Positions 1 through 10,892 of a stretch of DNA of 64,000 nt are shown here, in pieces. The DNA comes from Acidimicrobiaceae bacterium (GTDB lineage Bacteria; Actinomycetota; Acidimicrobiia; Acidimicrobiales; Aldehydirespiratoraceae). The notes under the pieces were generated by a model, which was given only the letters and a program-made list of their open reading frames with translations, ran no database searches and had not been told where the DNA came from. The stretch is taken from contig JAPOUM010000025.1 of the NCBI GenBank assembly GCA_026708645.1, forward strand, positions 1-64,000, written 5' to 3'. A program made the translations under genes and the position numbers. Position 1 is the first letter of the stretch. Each line of letters begins with the position of its first letter.

Positions 1-357
1 GTTTCGTCTGTCGAGGGCGAGGCGCCAGAGCCGAGCAGTTGTCAGTGGCGCCGCCCGGCCTGGGTCGCCGCTCCGCTGTTGTTGGCGTTCGTTCGTTCGA
101 TTGAAGACTGGGCTGTTCCCGTCGCTCGCGTTCGTTGGTCCGCTCGCTGCTGGACTGAGGATCGGGCCGCGTTTGGTCGCCTCGACGCCTGCTCTGTCAG
201 CAGTCTGTGGCGCAGCGCGCAGCGGCAGGTCCGTCTCTCTTTCGACCTCTGCACCCGGAGCCGACTCTGGAACTTCCGCGTGCCGGTATTAGCGCTGCAG
301 CGGCAGGTCCGTTTCTCTTCTGATTCCTGCCTCCGCAGCCGACCCTTCATCCAAGGC

Positions 358-3300
358 GTAGTAACCGCTATTATCGACTGTGGGCTGGGTGTTTCGTCTG
401 TCGAGGGCGAGGCGCCAGAGCCGAGCAGTTGTCAGTGGCGTTGTCGTGGTGCCGCCCGGCGCGAAGCGGCCGGCACGTCGGTTCGGCGCTCAACGAGCTT
501 CCGGCGCAGCCTCGCCCCTTGCGTCCCTGCCTCCAGTCTGACTTGCTCATAGCCGAGGCGAGCAACTCCAGGCTCCGGTCGCCGCCCTGCTGTCGTTGGC
601 GCTCGTTCGTTCGCTTGACTGAAGACCGGGCCGCCCCCGTCGCCAGCGTCCGCCCGCCCGTTCGCCGCTGGAGCGAAGATCGGTTCGTGCTCGGCGTTCG
701 TCCGTTAGCTCGACAGCGGCAGGTTCATTCTTTTTCTCTCTCTCTTGCCTCCGCAGCCGATCTTTCAGCCAAGGTGTAGTAATCATTATTATCGACTGTG
801 GGCTGGGTGTTTCGTTTGTCGAGGGCGAGGCGCCAGAGCCGAGCAGTTGTCAGTGGCGTCGTCGTGGTGCCGCCCGGCGCGAAGCGGCCGGCACGTCGGT
901 TCGGCGCTCAACGAGCTTCCGGCGCAGCCTCGCCCCTTGCGTCCCTGCCTCCAGTCTGACTTGCTCATAGCCGAGGCGAGCAACTCCAGGCTCCGGTCGC
1001 CGCCCCCGGCACCCGTGCTGGCTCGCCTGCCCGTTCGCCGCTGGAGCGAAGATCGGTTCGTGCTTGGCGTTCGTCCGTTAGCTCGACTGCCCGCTGGCCG
1101 GTCTGAGGATCGGGCCGCACTTGGTCGCCTTGACGTCGGCTCTGTCAGCAGTCTGTGGCGCAGCGCCGCAGCGCCGGATCCGTCCCTCTCTCTTGCGGCC
1201 TCTGCACCCGGAGCCGACTCTGGAACTTCCGCGTGCCGGTATTCATGCCGCAGCGGCAGGTTCATTCTCTCTCTCTCTTGCCTCCGCAGTCGACCTTTCA
1301 GCCAAGGTGTAGTAATCACTATTATCAATTGTGGGCTGAGTGTTTCGTCTGTCGAAGATGAGGCGCCAGAGCCCGGCAGTCGTCAGTGGCGCCGCCCGGC
1401 ACGAGCGGCCGTCAGGCGCCGTCGATCGAAGAGCGAGATTGGATGGCGACACGCATCGAGTCGCCCACGCTCCTCCAAGCCTGAGCTGTGACAGCCTCAT
1501 GGGGCTCCAGGTCGTCCACATCCACCATCTCTAGCTGTAATGGTCATCGAGGTTGGTAGCAGCGTGTGGGGGAGGGCCGCCCGCAACCTGGGGCCAGCGT
1601 GAATCAACGGGCGTCATTGGGCGCTCACCGATCAGGTCTTCCGCTGCACGATAGATCGTTGTCATCTCACAACGGGCCCGTCGGGTCGATCGGCGGGATG
1701 ACTGACACCGGCTGTCTGGCGCGTAGTATCGGCGCGGATTGGCGCTACCGGGGTTCGCCAGGACTCGACCGCCCTGTTGGAGTCGCTGCCAAACGAGGGT
1801 TGAGCCGTTGCCCGCCCGCCTCGGCGCCTTCCCATCGGTTGCAACCCGCGGTCGTGGCACCACCCTCCTGCGCCAAGAGATCGTAATAATTACTACTACT
1901 TTTGCGGCAGGGGTTGAGCGTGGCTTTCCCGAGGCAGCTGTTGATGAATGCGTTGGGCCAACCCTTGAGATGAGCCGCCGGCGGGGTTGAGCGTGGTCTT
2001 CCCGAATTGGCTATCTGGTCCGATGTCGGCAGGCGTCGGGCGGATCTTGCTGGCAGGCTTCAGTGTGGGCTCCGCGGTCGTGGCTCCGCAGGACGGCTGC
2101 CGGATGGCCGACTCACCGAAGATAGTAGTAACAACTATTATCAATCGTCGCTGAGTGTCTCGCCGTGTCTCGCTGGCTGAGGGCGAAGCGCCAGAGCCGA
2201 GCAATTGTCAGCGGCGCCGCCTGGCCTGGATTGTCGCCCCGCTGTTGTTGGCGTTCGTTCGTTCGATTGAAGACTGGGCTGTTCCCGTCGCTCGCGTTCG
2301 TTGGTCCGCTCGCTGCCGGACTGAGGATCGGGCCGCGCTTGGTCGCCTCGGCACCGGCCCCGTCAGCAGCCTGTGGCGCAGCGCCGCAGCGGCAGGTTCC
2401 GTCTCTCTTCCGACCCCTGCACCCGCAGCCGACCCTTCATCCAAGATGTAGTAATCATTATTATCGACTGTCGGGCTGAGTGTTTCGTTTGTCGAGGGCG
2501 AAGCGCCAGAGCCGAGCAATTGTCAGCGGCGCCGCCTGGCCTGGATTGTCGCCCCGCTGTTGTTGGTGCTCGTTCGTTCGATTGGAGACTGGGCTGTTCC
2601 CGTCGCTCGCGTTCGTTGGTCCGCTCGCTGCCGGTCTGAGGATCGGGCCGCGCTTGGTCGTCTTGACGTCGGCTCTGTCAGCAGTCTGTGGCGTAGCGCC
2701 GCAGCGGCAGGTCCGTCTCTCTTCCGACCCCTGCACCCGCAGCCGCCTCCGGAACTTCCGCGTGCCCCAGTCGTTGCTTCTGGTCATCCCGCGGCCATCC
2801 TCTCCGTTCCCCCGCAGCCGACATCGGAACTTCCGCGTGCCGGTATCAGCGCCGCAGCGGCAGGTCCGTCTCTCTTCCGGCCACTGCACCCGCAGTCGAC
2901 CCTTCATCCAAGGCGTAGTAATCACTATTATCAATTGTCGGCTGAGTGTTTCGTCTGTCGAGGACGAGGCACCGGAGCCGAGCAGTTGTCAGTGGCGCCG
3001 CTCGGCGCGAAGCGGCCAGCACGTCGGATCGCCGCCCGACGAGCTTCGGGTGCAGTCTCGTCCCTTGTTCTCCTGCCTCTGTTTGATCTGCAGCTCGCTG
3101 CGGCTGGGCCACTCCGAGTCGCGGTGCAGTCTCTTCTCTTGTGCTCCTGCCTCTAGTTTGATCTGCTCAAAGCCGAGGCGAGCGACCCTAGGCCTGGATT
3201 GCCGCTCCGCTGTCGTTGGCGTTCGTTCGTTCGATTGAAGACCGGGCTGTTCCCGTCGCTCGCGTTCGTTGGTCCGCTCGCTGCCGGTCTGAGGATCGGG

Positions 3301-5185
3301 CCGCGCTTGGTCGCCTCGGCACCGGCCCCGTCAGAAGCCTGTGGCGCAGCACCGCAGCGACAGGTTCATCCTCCCCCCCCCCGCAACCGCCCTTCATCCA
3401 AGGCGTAGTAATCATTATTATCGACTGTCGGGCTGAGTGTTTCGTCTGTCGAGGACGAGGCACCAGAGCTCAGCAGTTGTTAGTGGCGCCGCCTGGCCTG
3501 GATTGCCGCTCCGCTGTTGTTGGCGTTCGTTCGTTCGATTGGAGACCAGGCTGTTCCCGTCGCTCGCGTTCGTTGGTCCGCTCGCTGCTGGACTGAGGAT
3601 CGGGCCGCGCTTGGTCGCCTTGACGTCGGCTCTGTCAGCAGTCTGTGGCGCAGCGCCGCAGCGACAGGTCCGTCTCTCTTCCCTTGCAGCCGCCTCCGGA
3701 ACTTCCGCGTGCCCCAGTCGTCGCTGCTGGTCATCCCGCGGCCATCCTCTCCGTTCACCCGCAGTCGACCCTTCATCCAAGACGTAGTAATCAATATTAT
3801 CAATTGTCGGCTGAGTGTTTCGTTTGTCGAGGGCGAGGCGCCAGAGTCGAGCAGTTGTCAGTGCCGCCGCCCGGCGCGAAGCGGACGGCACGTCGGTTCG
3901 GCGTCCGACGAGCTTCGGGTGCAGTCTCGTCCCTTGTTCTCCTGCCTCTGTTTGATCTGCAGCTCGCTGCGGCTGGGCCACTCCGAGTCGCGGTGCAGTC
4001 TCTTCTCTTGTGCTCCTGCCTCTAGTTTGATCTGCTCAAAGCCGAGGCGAGCGACCTCAGGCCTGGATTGCCGCTCCGCTGTTGTTGGCGTTCGTTCGTT
4101 CGATTGAAGACTGGGCTGTTCCCGTCGCTCGCGTTCGTTGGTCCGCTCGCTGCTGGACTGAGGATCGGGCCGCGCTTGGTCGCCTCGGCACCGGCCCCGT
4201 CAGAAGCCTGTGGCGCAGCACCGCAGCGGCAGGTCCGTCTCTCTTCCGGCCACTGCACCCGCAGCCGACTTCATCCAAGATGTAGTAATCATTATTATCG
4301 ACTGTCGGCTGAGTGTTTCGTCTGTCGAGGGCGAGGCGCCAGAGCCGAGCAGTTGTCAGTGGCGCCGCCTGGCCTGGATTGTCGCTCCGCTGTTGTTGGC
4401 GTTCGTTCGATTGAAGACCGGGCTGTTCCCGTCGCTCGCGTTCGTTGGTCCGCTCGCTGCTGGACTGAGGATCGGGCCGCGCTTGGTCGCCTTGACGTCG
4501 GCTCTGTCAGCAGTCTGTGGCGCAGCGCCGCAGCGACAGGTCCGTCTCTCTTCCCTTGCAGCCGCCTCCGGAACTTCCGCGTGCCCCAGTCGTCGCTGCT
4601 GGTCATCCCGCGGCCATCCTCTCCGTTCACCCGCAGTCGACCCTTCATCCAAGACGTAGTAATCAATATTATCGACTGTGGGCTGAGTGTTTCGTCTGTC
4701 GAGGACGAGGCGCCAGAGCTCAGCAGTTGTTAGTGGCGTCGCCCGGCGTCGCCCGGCATGAAGCGGCCGGCACGCCGGTTCGGTGTCCGACGAGCTTCCG
4801 GTGCAGTCTCTTCTCTTGTGCTCCTGCCTCTAGTTTGATCTGCTCAAAGCCGAGGCGAGCGACCCTAGGCCTGGATTGCCGCTCCGCTGTCGTTGGCGTT
4901 CGTTCGTTCGTTCGATTGGAGACTGGGCTGTTCCCGTCGCTCGCGTTCGTTGGTCCGCTCGCTGCTGGACTGAGGATTGTGCCGCGTTTGGTCGCCTTGA
5001 CGTCGGCTCTGTCAGCAGTCTGTGGCGTAGAACTGCAGCGACGGGTCCGTCTCTCTTCCGACCACTGCACCCGCAGTCGCCTCCGGAACTTCCGCGTGCC
5101 GGTATTCATGCTACAGCGACAGGTTCGTCCTCTTTCTTCCTCCCGCCGCCGACCCTTCATCCAAGGCGTAGTAATCATTATTATT
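358..5185. repeat. AT-rich quasi-palindromic motif, first cluster (12 copies)
   Basis: Copies of GTAGTAATNANTATTATC or its variants lie at 358-375, 776-793, 1309-1326, 1883-1900 (inverted form), 2125-2142, 2448-2465, 2915-2932, 3405-3422, 3784-3801, 4282-4299, 4656-4673 and 5168-5185. The core TAGTAAT-N-ATTATTA is an inverted repeat with one mismatch. The motif is almost pure A/T in a GC-rich region. It sits at the junction of repeat units, which suggests a recombination or protein-binding site. Its function is unknown. Confidence 0.8.
1608..1692 (+). pseudogene. Fragment of an abiEi-like gene
   Basis: This stretch matches part of the intact AbiEi gene at about 17250-17320: it shares 'tgggcgctcaccgatcaggt', then 'ttccgctgcacgat', then 'ctcacaacgggc' and 'gtcgggtcgatc'. 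The corresponding protein segment is HWALTDQVFRC. Only about 85 bases survive and the frame is interrupted, so it is a scar of a second AbiE unit caught between two motif sites (1309 and 1883). Confidence 0.65.
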
Positions 5186-5409
5186 TATGTCAGATGAGTG
5201 TCTCGCCTGTCGAGGACGAGGCACCAGAGCCGAGCAGTTGTCAGCGGCGACCGTCTGACTGCACGCCCTCGAGCACCTGTGCAACGGGCGCCCTCTCCGA
5301 AGATCCAGGATGACTAGATGTTGTGCTCCGCGGTGCCCTCGCCTGATCGCCTCGACGCCCGCCTCGTCGGCAGCCTGTGGACGGCGCATCAAGCTCTTTC
5401 GCCTATCAA

Positions 5410-7693
5410 ATAATAATAACTATTATTTTACCCAGATTGCGCATGACCTTCCCAACGTGGCTATCCGGTCCAACGGAGGCAGACGTCCGACGGATCTTGC
5501 CGACAGGCTTCAGTGTGGCGCTCCGCGGCCGTGCCTCCGCACCGGCGGTCGCCAGCCATTCGACCCAGCGAAGATAGTAGTAACAACTATTATTATATGG
5601 TGGCTGAGTGTCTCGCCTGGCTGAGGGCGGAGCGCCAGAGCCGAGCAGCTGTCAGCGTGCCGCTTGGAGCGAACTCCTCGAGGTGCTCACAGCCCGCTGT
5701 TGGACGGCAGTCGGCGGGTGGAGCCTAATGAACGCAGCCCTCACGCAAGCGAACATAGTAATAGCTATTATTACAACGCGGTGCTGGCAAGAGGCCGAAG
5801 CGCAAAGCCTGCCGAAGCATCCAAGCGTCGGTTCGCTGAGCATCGCCAGCGGCCACCCCGAAAAAGCGTAAACCGGCCGTTTGCTCGAAGGCAGGGACGG
5901 TTCCAGGGTTTTCAAGCACCATATATACGCTTCCCGGGCACATGTCAAAGGTTGATTTCGACTGAATTGCCTGCATTGCCGGCCGACTCACGGCAGAACG
6001 GCTGGGGCCGCACCTCAAGACGACCGGCGATGATTTAGCGGCGGCTGCCTGACTGCGCGACTGGAGCATTTGTGCAGTGAGCGCTCTCTATGAAGATCCA
6101 GGACGACTAGTGGTTGTGCTCCGCGGTGCCGTCGCCTGCTCGTCTCGAAGCTGCCTCCATCAGCAGTCTGTGGTCGCGGCACCACCCTCCTCCAAAGAGA
6201 TCGTAGTAATTACTATTATTTTGCCAACAGGGTTGAGCATGGCTTTCTCGAAGCAGCTGTTGATGAATGCGTTGGTCCAACTCTCGAGATGAGACGCTGG
6301 CGGGGTTGAGCGTGGTCTTCCCGAGTTAGCTATCTGGTCCAACGGCGGCCGGCGTCGGGCGGATCTTGTCCGCAGGCTCACGTGGCTGCTCAGATGGGCG
6401 TGTCGCGGGCCACGGTCGCAAAGTGGTGGCACTGTTAGCTCCGCAGGACGGCTACCGGATGGCCGACTCGCGAAGATAGTAGTAACAACTATTATCAACC
6501 AGTGGCTGAGTGTCTCGCCTGGCTGAGGGCGGAGCACCAGAGCCGAGCAGTTGTCAGCGGCGGCTGTCTGACTGCGCGACTGGAGAATCTGTGCAGCGAA
6601 CGCCCTCTATGAAGATCCAGGACGACTAGATGTCGTGCTCCGCAGTGCCGTCGCCTGCTCGTCTCGAAGCTGCCTCCATCAGCAGTCTGTGGTCGCGGCA
6701 CCACCCTCCTCCAAAGAGATCGTAGTAATTACTATTATTTTGCCAACAGGGTTGAGCATGGCTTTCTCGAAGCAGCTGTTGATGAATGCGTTGGTCCAAC
6801 CCTCGAGATGAGCGGCAGGCAGGGTTGAGCGTGGCCTTCCCTAAGTGGTTGTTGCCGGTTGGGCGCTCGATGCGCTGTATGAGCCGCTGGCGGGGTTGAG
6901 CGTGGTCTTCCCGAGTTGGCTATCTGGTCCAACGGCGGCCGGCGTCGGGTGGATCTTGTTGGCAGGTTTCAGTGTGGCGCTCCGCGGTCGTGGCTGCGCG
7001 GCGGCGGCTACCGGATGGCCGACTCGGCGAAGACAGTAGTAACAACTATTATCAGCCGGTCGGCTGGGCGTCTCGCCGTGTCTCGCTGGCTGAGGGCGAA
7101 GCGCCGGAGCCGAGCAGTTGTCAGCGGGCCGCCTGGAGCGAGCTTCTCGAGGTGCTCACAGCCCGCTGTTGGACGGCAGTCGGCGGGTGGCGCCTAATGA
7201 ATGCAGCCCTCACGCAAGCTGAACATAGTAATAGCTATTATCACAACGAGGTTTTGGCAAGAGCTCGAAATGCAAAGTTTGCCGAAGCATCCAAGCGTCG
7301 GTTCGCCGAGCATCTCCAGCCGGTCACCTCAAAAAGGCGTAACCCCGGCCGTTTGCCCGAAGGCAGGGACGGTTCCGGAGTCTTCAAGCACCACTATACG
7401 CTTCCCCGGCACGCGTCACGGGTTGATTTCGACTGAATTGCCTGCATTGCCGGCCGACTCACGGCAGAACGGCTGGGGCTGCACCTCAAGACGACGGGCG
7501 ATGATTTAGCGGCGGCTGTCTGACTGCGCGACGGGAGCATTTGTGCAGCGGGAGCACTCTATGAAGATCCAGGACGACTAGATGTCGTGCTCCACGTCGC
7601 CGTCGCCTGCTCGTCTCGAAGCTGTCTCCATCAGAAGCCCGCGGACGCGGCACCACCCTGCTTCGTCAAGAGATCGTAGTAATTACTATTACT
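5410..7693. repeat. Motif-bounded cassettes in shuffled order (second cluster, 9 copies)
   Basis: Motif copies lie at 5410-5427, 5577-5594, 5755-5774, 6203-6220, 6479-6496, 6722-6739, 7036-7053, 7225-7244 and 7676-7693. The DNA between sites falls into three recurring segments. Segment a-b, starting 'gggttgagc...', is seen at 1883-2142, 6203-6496 and 6722-7053, with a shorter form at 5410-5594. Segment b-c, 'gtgtctcgcc...gctcacagcccgctg', is at 5577-5774 and 7036-7244. Segment c-a, 'gccgaagcatccaagcgtcg...', is at 5755-6220 and 7225-7693. The order b-c-a-b-a-b-c-a is not a simple tandem duplication. No gene is supported here. Confidence 0.75.
6374..6429 (+). pseudogene. IS481-type transposase N-terminal HTH fragment
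   Basis: The sequence reads AHVAAQMGVSRATVAKWW, the helix-turn-helix typical of the start of IS481/IS3-like transposases. No start or continuation exists in frame. It lies inside one of the motif-bounded segments and is absent from the sister segments, so it is an insertion scar. The matching C-terminal type of remnant occurs near 46.4-46.6 kb. Confidence 0.5.
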
Positions 7694-7924
7694 TTACCAG
7701 CAGGGTTTGAGCGTGGTCTTCCTTAAGTGGCTGTTGCCGGTTGGGTGCTCGATGCGCTGTATGAGCCGCAGGCAGGGTTGAGTGTGACCTTCCCTAAGTG
7801 GCTATCTGGTCCAACGGCGACCGGCGCCCGGCGGATCTTGCCGGCAGGCTTCAGTGTGGCGCTGGCCTGGTTAGCAGCCGTTGGAGCCACACCCAGGAGA
7901 GTTCGCATTCATGACGATCAGCCG

Positions 7925-8345
7925 ACGCAAGGAGGAGGTATCTGGGCTATCTTCGCGGTCGCCGGGCGTGCCGCACCGACCGTTGCGCAGTTCGCCGTCT
8001 GAGATGTGTGAACGAGGTGTCCGGGCCATCTTCGCGGTCGCCGGGCGTGCCGCACCACTTATGGGGCTGGCAGTCGTCGACGCGAGGAGGAGGTGTCCGG
8101 GCCGTCTTCGCGATGCGTGCGGCTCCGACCGCTGTGCAGTTCGTCGTCTGGGATGCGAGGAGGTGGTGTCCGTGCCATTTTCGCGATGCGTGCGGCTCCG
8201 ACCGTTGCGCAGTTCGTCGTCTGGGATGCGAGGAGGTGGTGTCCGGGCCATCTGCGCGGTCGCCGGGCGTGCCGCATCACTTATGGGGCTGGCAGTCGTC
8301 GACGCGAGGAGGAGGTGTCCGGGCCGTCTTCGCGATGGCTAGCCA
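7925..8345. repeat. Tandem repeat of about 75 bp, six degenerate units
   Basis: Units begin with 'gaggaggtgtccgggcc' or variants near 7932, 8012, 8087, 8156, 8231 and 8306. They continue through 'atcttcgcggtcgccgggcgtgccgcac' style sequence or a shorter 'gcgatgcgtgcggctccgacc' version. Open frames on both strands are low-complexity by-products. Bases 8346-8801 hold further GC-rich degenerate repeats ('ggttcgcgtccggctg') and no gene that I can support. Confidence 0.75.
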
Positions 8346-8801
8346 TTCGCCCAAAGCCATGTGCCTAGAGATTTCGTGGAGTTCGCCGACCCCTGGGCGG
8401 TCGCCATAGAGCAGGGTCGCAGGCTCTGGCTCCGGCCCTGGTCTGATCCCAGGCCGCCTGCCTGAAGAAGGCGAGGGAGTTGATCTCGTCGCGGGCTCTG
8501 GCCCTAGTCTGGTTTCGGCTGCTGGATGCGGCTCGGTCTTGTTTGGCGCTGGTTCGCGTCCGGCTGATTGACTCTCAACACGCACTGCCTAAGCCAACTC
8601 GGCGCGGTCTTTGTTGGGCGCCGGTTCGCGTCCGGCTGGTTGTGGCTGCTTTTTGTGTTGTCGGGTCTGGTTGTGTCCTCCTGATTGGTTGATTCGGTTC
8701 GGGTCCGGCTGACCATGCTTTCGGGTCGGGCTTATGACCGCTCTCGATGAGGTGGCGGCTCTGGTCTGGTTGATGGTCTGCTGTCTTGTTTGGTGCAGCG
8801 T

Positions 8802-10766
8802 TCACCACAGCGTGGCCGGCGCCGGGTCTCTGGCGCGGGTTCTGGTCCGGCGTGTTGTGTTCTCGGGTCTGGCCGGCGGTTGCTTTCGACGCTGCGGGGA
8901 TTCTGGTTCTGGTGGATAGTCGTCGGCATGGGCCGGCCCGTGGCGGGGTTGCGTGGCTGTGTTCAGGTCGTCTGGGGGGTGCAGGCTGTGGCTGCCGTCG
9001 GTGTGTTTGGTGATCTGCCAGTTGTGGTGGTGGATTTTGTGGTGGCAGTTCCAGCAGACCATGATCAGGTTGTCGAGGCTGGTGGCGCCGCCTTGTGAGT
9101 AGGGGGTGATGTGGTGGGCTTGGCACATGCCTGCGGGCGCTGCGCAGTGGAAGCAGCCGCCGTAGGTGGCGAGCAGGGCTTGCCATTGCGTGTCCGACAC
9201 GGTGCGGCGTGAGCGGCTGCGCCAGATGGCGTCACCGGCACGGTCGAACACCAACCCGCTCCAGCGGGCGTTGCACGACAGTTCTTCGAGCACCGCGGCG
9301 GGGAGTTTCGATCCGTCGGAGAGCTCGCCGATGAGTTCGCCGGTGGTGTCGTCGACATGGGCGAGCACTGTGATGTCAGCGACCCAACCGCCGCTGCTGC
9401 CGGCGCTCTCGTCTGAGTTGATGCCATCACCGCCGCTGGTGTCCTCGCTGCTGGCGCTGGCTGCGGCGTCTGTGCTGTGGGAGCATTGAGCGCAACTGCT
9501 GTCGATGTCGTTGTTGCCGCAGCCGGTGTTTGGGTCGCCGCTGTTGGTGTCTTCGTTGTTGGTGCTGGTTGTGTCGTTTGTGCTGTGGGAGCATTGAGCG
9601 CAACTGCTGTCGATGTCGTTGTTGCCGCAGCCGGTGTTTGGGTCGCCGCTGTTGGTGTCTTCGTTGTTGGTGCTGGTTGTGTCGTTTGTGCTGTGGGAGC
9701 ATTGAGCGCAACTGCTGTCGATGTCGTTGTTGCCGCAGCCGGTGTTTGGGTCGCCGCTGTTGGTGTCTTCGTTGTTGGCGCTGGCTGTGTCGTCTGTGCT
9801 GCTGCTGGCTGCTGGGCTTGTGCTGTCAGCAGTCACACGCTCGTGAACCGTGGCGACTGTGTCATCGCGGCAAGCGCTCGCCCCACAGCCGCCGCTGCCG
9901 GTGACAGCGCTCATCGAGCCGCCGCTGTTCGCGGTGTTTTCGGCTGCGTTGTGAATGTCGCCGCCGTTCTTTGCGTCGCCGCCGTCGATGCTGTTGCAGC
10001 CTGTGCTGCGGCGGCTGCTGCTCGCGGGCTTTTCGCTCCGGTCGGTGCCGGCGCTGGCTCGGTCGGCGAAGTGTTGCAGGGCGTCGGCCATGCACTGCGG
10101 GAACTTGCGCCGCTCAGACTGTGGGAGTTTCTTGTCGCCGTCGAGCAGCCTGCCGGCGGTGTGGCGTAGCCGGTTGCGGATGCGTGTGCCGGTGATCTTG
10201 TCGAACTCGCCGTGCAGGCGCACCATGCCGTCTTCGGTGTCGTGCATTCTCAGGTAGCGCTTGGCGCGTTGGCGCAGGTACTCCGCTGTGCCGTCGTCGG
10301 CTTGATGCGCGCCGATCCAGCGTTGCGCGGTGCGTGCGAACTGTTCGGGGCGCGTCGACTGGGCCTGTGCCAGCAACTCGGCGTCGCCGGCGACGGCAGC
10401 AGAGCTGGTTCTGGTGATCGCGTCAGCCAGGCGTCGGGCGTTGGCTTGCGGCACGTCACCGGATTGCACCGCGTCACGCAGTTCCGGCACTTTTTGCAGT
10501 GCTGCGGCTGTGGTGACTTGGTTGCGGGCTTCTTGTTGTGACAGGCCTGCGGATGCTGCGAGGATCTCGGCGCCGCCGTCGCCGTGGCGTTCCCGTCGGG
10601 CGATCTGTTCCGCGGCTGCGGTCTGTGCGGCGCCGACTGCGGCTGTGACAGAGCGGGTCGCGGTCAGCACCCGACGCAGTTCGGCGGTGCTCGCGGTGCC
10701 GGTGTTGACTGCGGCCAGCAGGGCAGCGGCGGCTGTTTCGGCTCGTCGGGCGGCTTCCAATATCAT
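8802..10766 (-). CDS. DUF222 / HNH endonuclease domain protein (13E12-type)
   Basis: Actinobacterial family with an N-terminal helical DUF222 domain (about residues 1-220) and a C-terminal HNH nuclease domain. The HNH part is clear: a CxxC pair (CFHC), then AHHITPYSQGG, then LDNLIMVCWNCHHKIHHHNW, a zinc-bound beta-beta-alpha metal nuclease. Such proteins are often multicopy and lie in mobile or repeat-rich DNA. Their cellular role is not settled. The middle (about residues 240-450) is unusual: low-complexity Ser/Thr/Asn/Asp/Gly sequence with a Cys-rich 36-residue repeat. The tail after the HNH is Pro/Arg-rich and disordered. I start at the ATG opening MILEAARRAE; an ATG ten codons upstream (10796) is possible and neither has a strong ribosome site. 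At about 654 residues the length is above the usual 400-500 because of the insert. Confidence 0.85.
   Translation of the reverse strand: MILEAARRAETAAAALLAAVNTGTASTAELRRVLTATRSVTAAVGAAQTAAAEQIARRERHGDGGAEILAASAGLSQQEARNQVTTAAALQKVPELRDAVQSGDVPQANARRLADAITRTSSAAVAGDAELLAQAQSTRPEQFARTAQRWIGAHQADDGTAEYLRQRAKRYLRMHDTEDGMVRLHGEFDKITGTRIRNRLRHTAGRLLDGDKKLPQSERRKFPQCMADALQHFADRASAGTDRSEKPASSSRRSTGCNSIDGGDAKNGGDIHNAAENTANSGGSMSAVTGSGGCGASACRDDTVATVHERVTADSTSPAASSSTDDTASANNEDTNSGDPNTGCGNNDIDSSCAQCSHSTNDTTSTNNEDTNSGDPNTGCGNNDIDSSCAQCSHSTNDTTSTNNEDTNSGDPNTGCGNNDIDSSCAQCSHSTDAAASASSEDTSGGDGINSDESAGSSGGWVADITVLAHVDDTTGELIGELSDGSKLPAAVLEELSCNARWSGLVFDRAGDAIWRSRSRRTVSDTQWQALLATYGGCFHCAAPAGMCQAHHITPYSQGGATSLDNLIMVCWNCHHKIHHHNWQITKHTDGSHSLHPPDDLNTATQPRHGPAHADDYPPEPESPQRRKQPPARPENTTRRTRTRARDPAPATLW
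9481..9804 (-). repeat. Three 108-bp in-frame tandem repeats inside the DUF222/HNH gene
   Basis: Near-identical 108-bp units begin at 9481, 9589 and 9697. Each encodes 36 residues containing NNEDTNSGDPNTGCGNNDID and a CAQCSH segment. The third unit has several differences. Near identity at DNA level implies recent expansion or homogenisation and a likely length polymorphism between strains. Confidence 0.9.
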
Positions 10767-10892
10767 GAACAGCAGTATAGGACAGTGGTGTGACATTCAC
10801 ACCTATCTCATGAAAAATTCTTGTTCAGCGGCCAACATACTCGTTCGCCTACGGCAGGCGGCCAACACGACCAGCGATGCCGCACAACGCAT

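Larger units (their letters stand above)
1..5193. repeat. Mosaic array of roughly 370-530 bp repeat units, non-coding
   Basis: About eleven related units follow one another. Most open with a variant of gtttcgtctgtcgagggcg (near 1, 390, 810, 1341, 2481, 2947, 3438, 3817, 4316, 4687, 5198). Most close with ccttcatccaag followed by the AT-rich motif GTAGTAATCATTATTATC. Inside the units, shared modules are shuffled: a 'ggcctggattg...ggttccgctcgctg' module, a 'gcgcgaagcggccggcacg' module, and an 'aacttccgcgtgcc' module. Open frames run through on several strands because the repeats are GC-rich. None has a convincing ribosome site, domain or consistent frame between copies, so I call no gene. The array looks like duplicated and recombined intergenic DNA. 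Confidence 0.8.

Noticed and set aside
2480-3238. 252-codon open frame in the repeat array, and similar frames on both strands from 1 to 5.2 kb
   Set aside because: The frames differ between repeat copies, have no ribosome site and encode low-complexity Arg/Ser/Pro-rich sequence.
1-7693. CRISPR array interpretation of the motif clusters
   Set aside because: The repeats are AT palindromes 150-800 bases apart, the intervening segments recur rather than being unique, and no cas genes are present.
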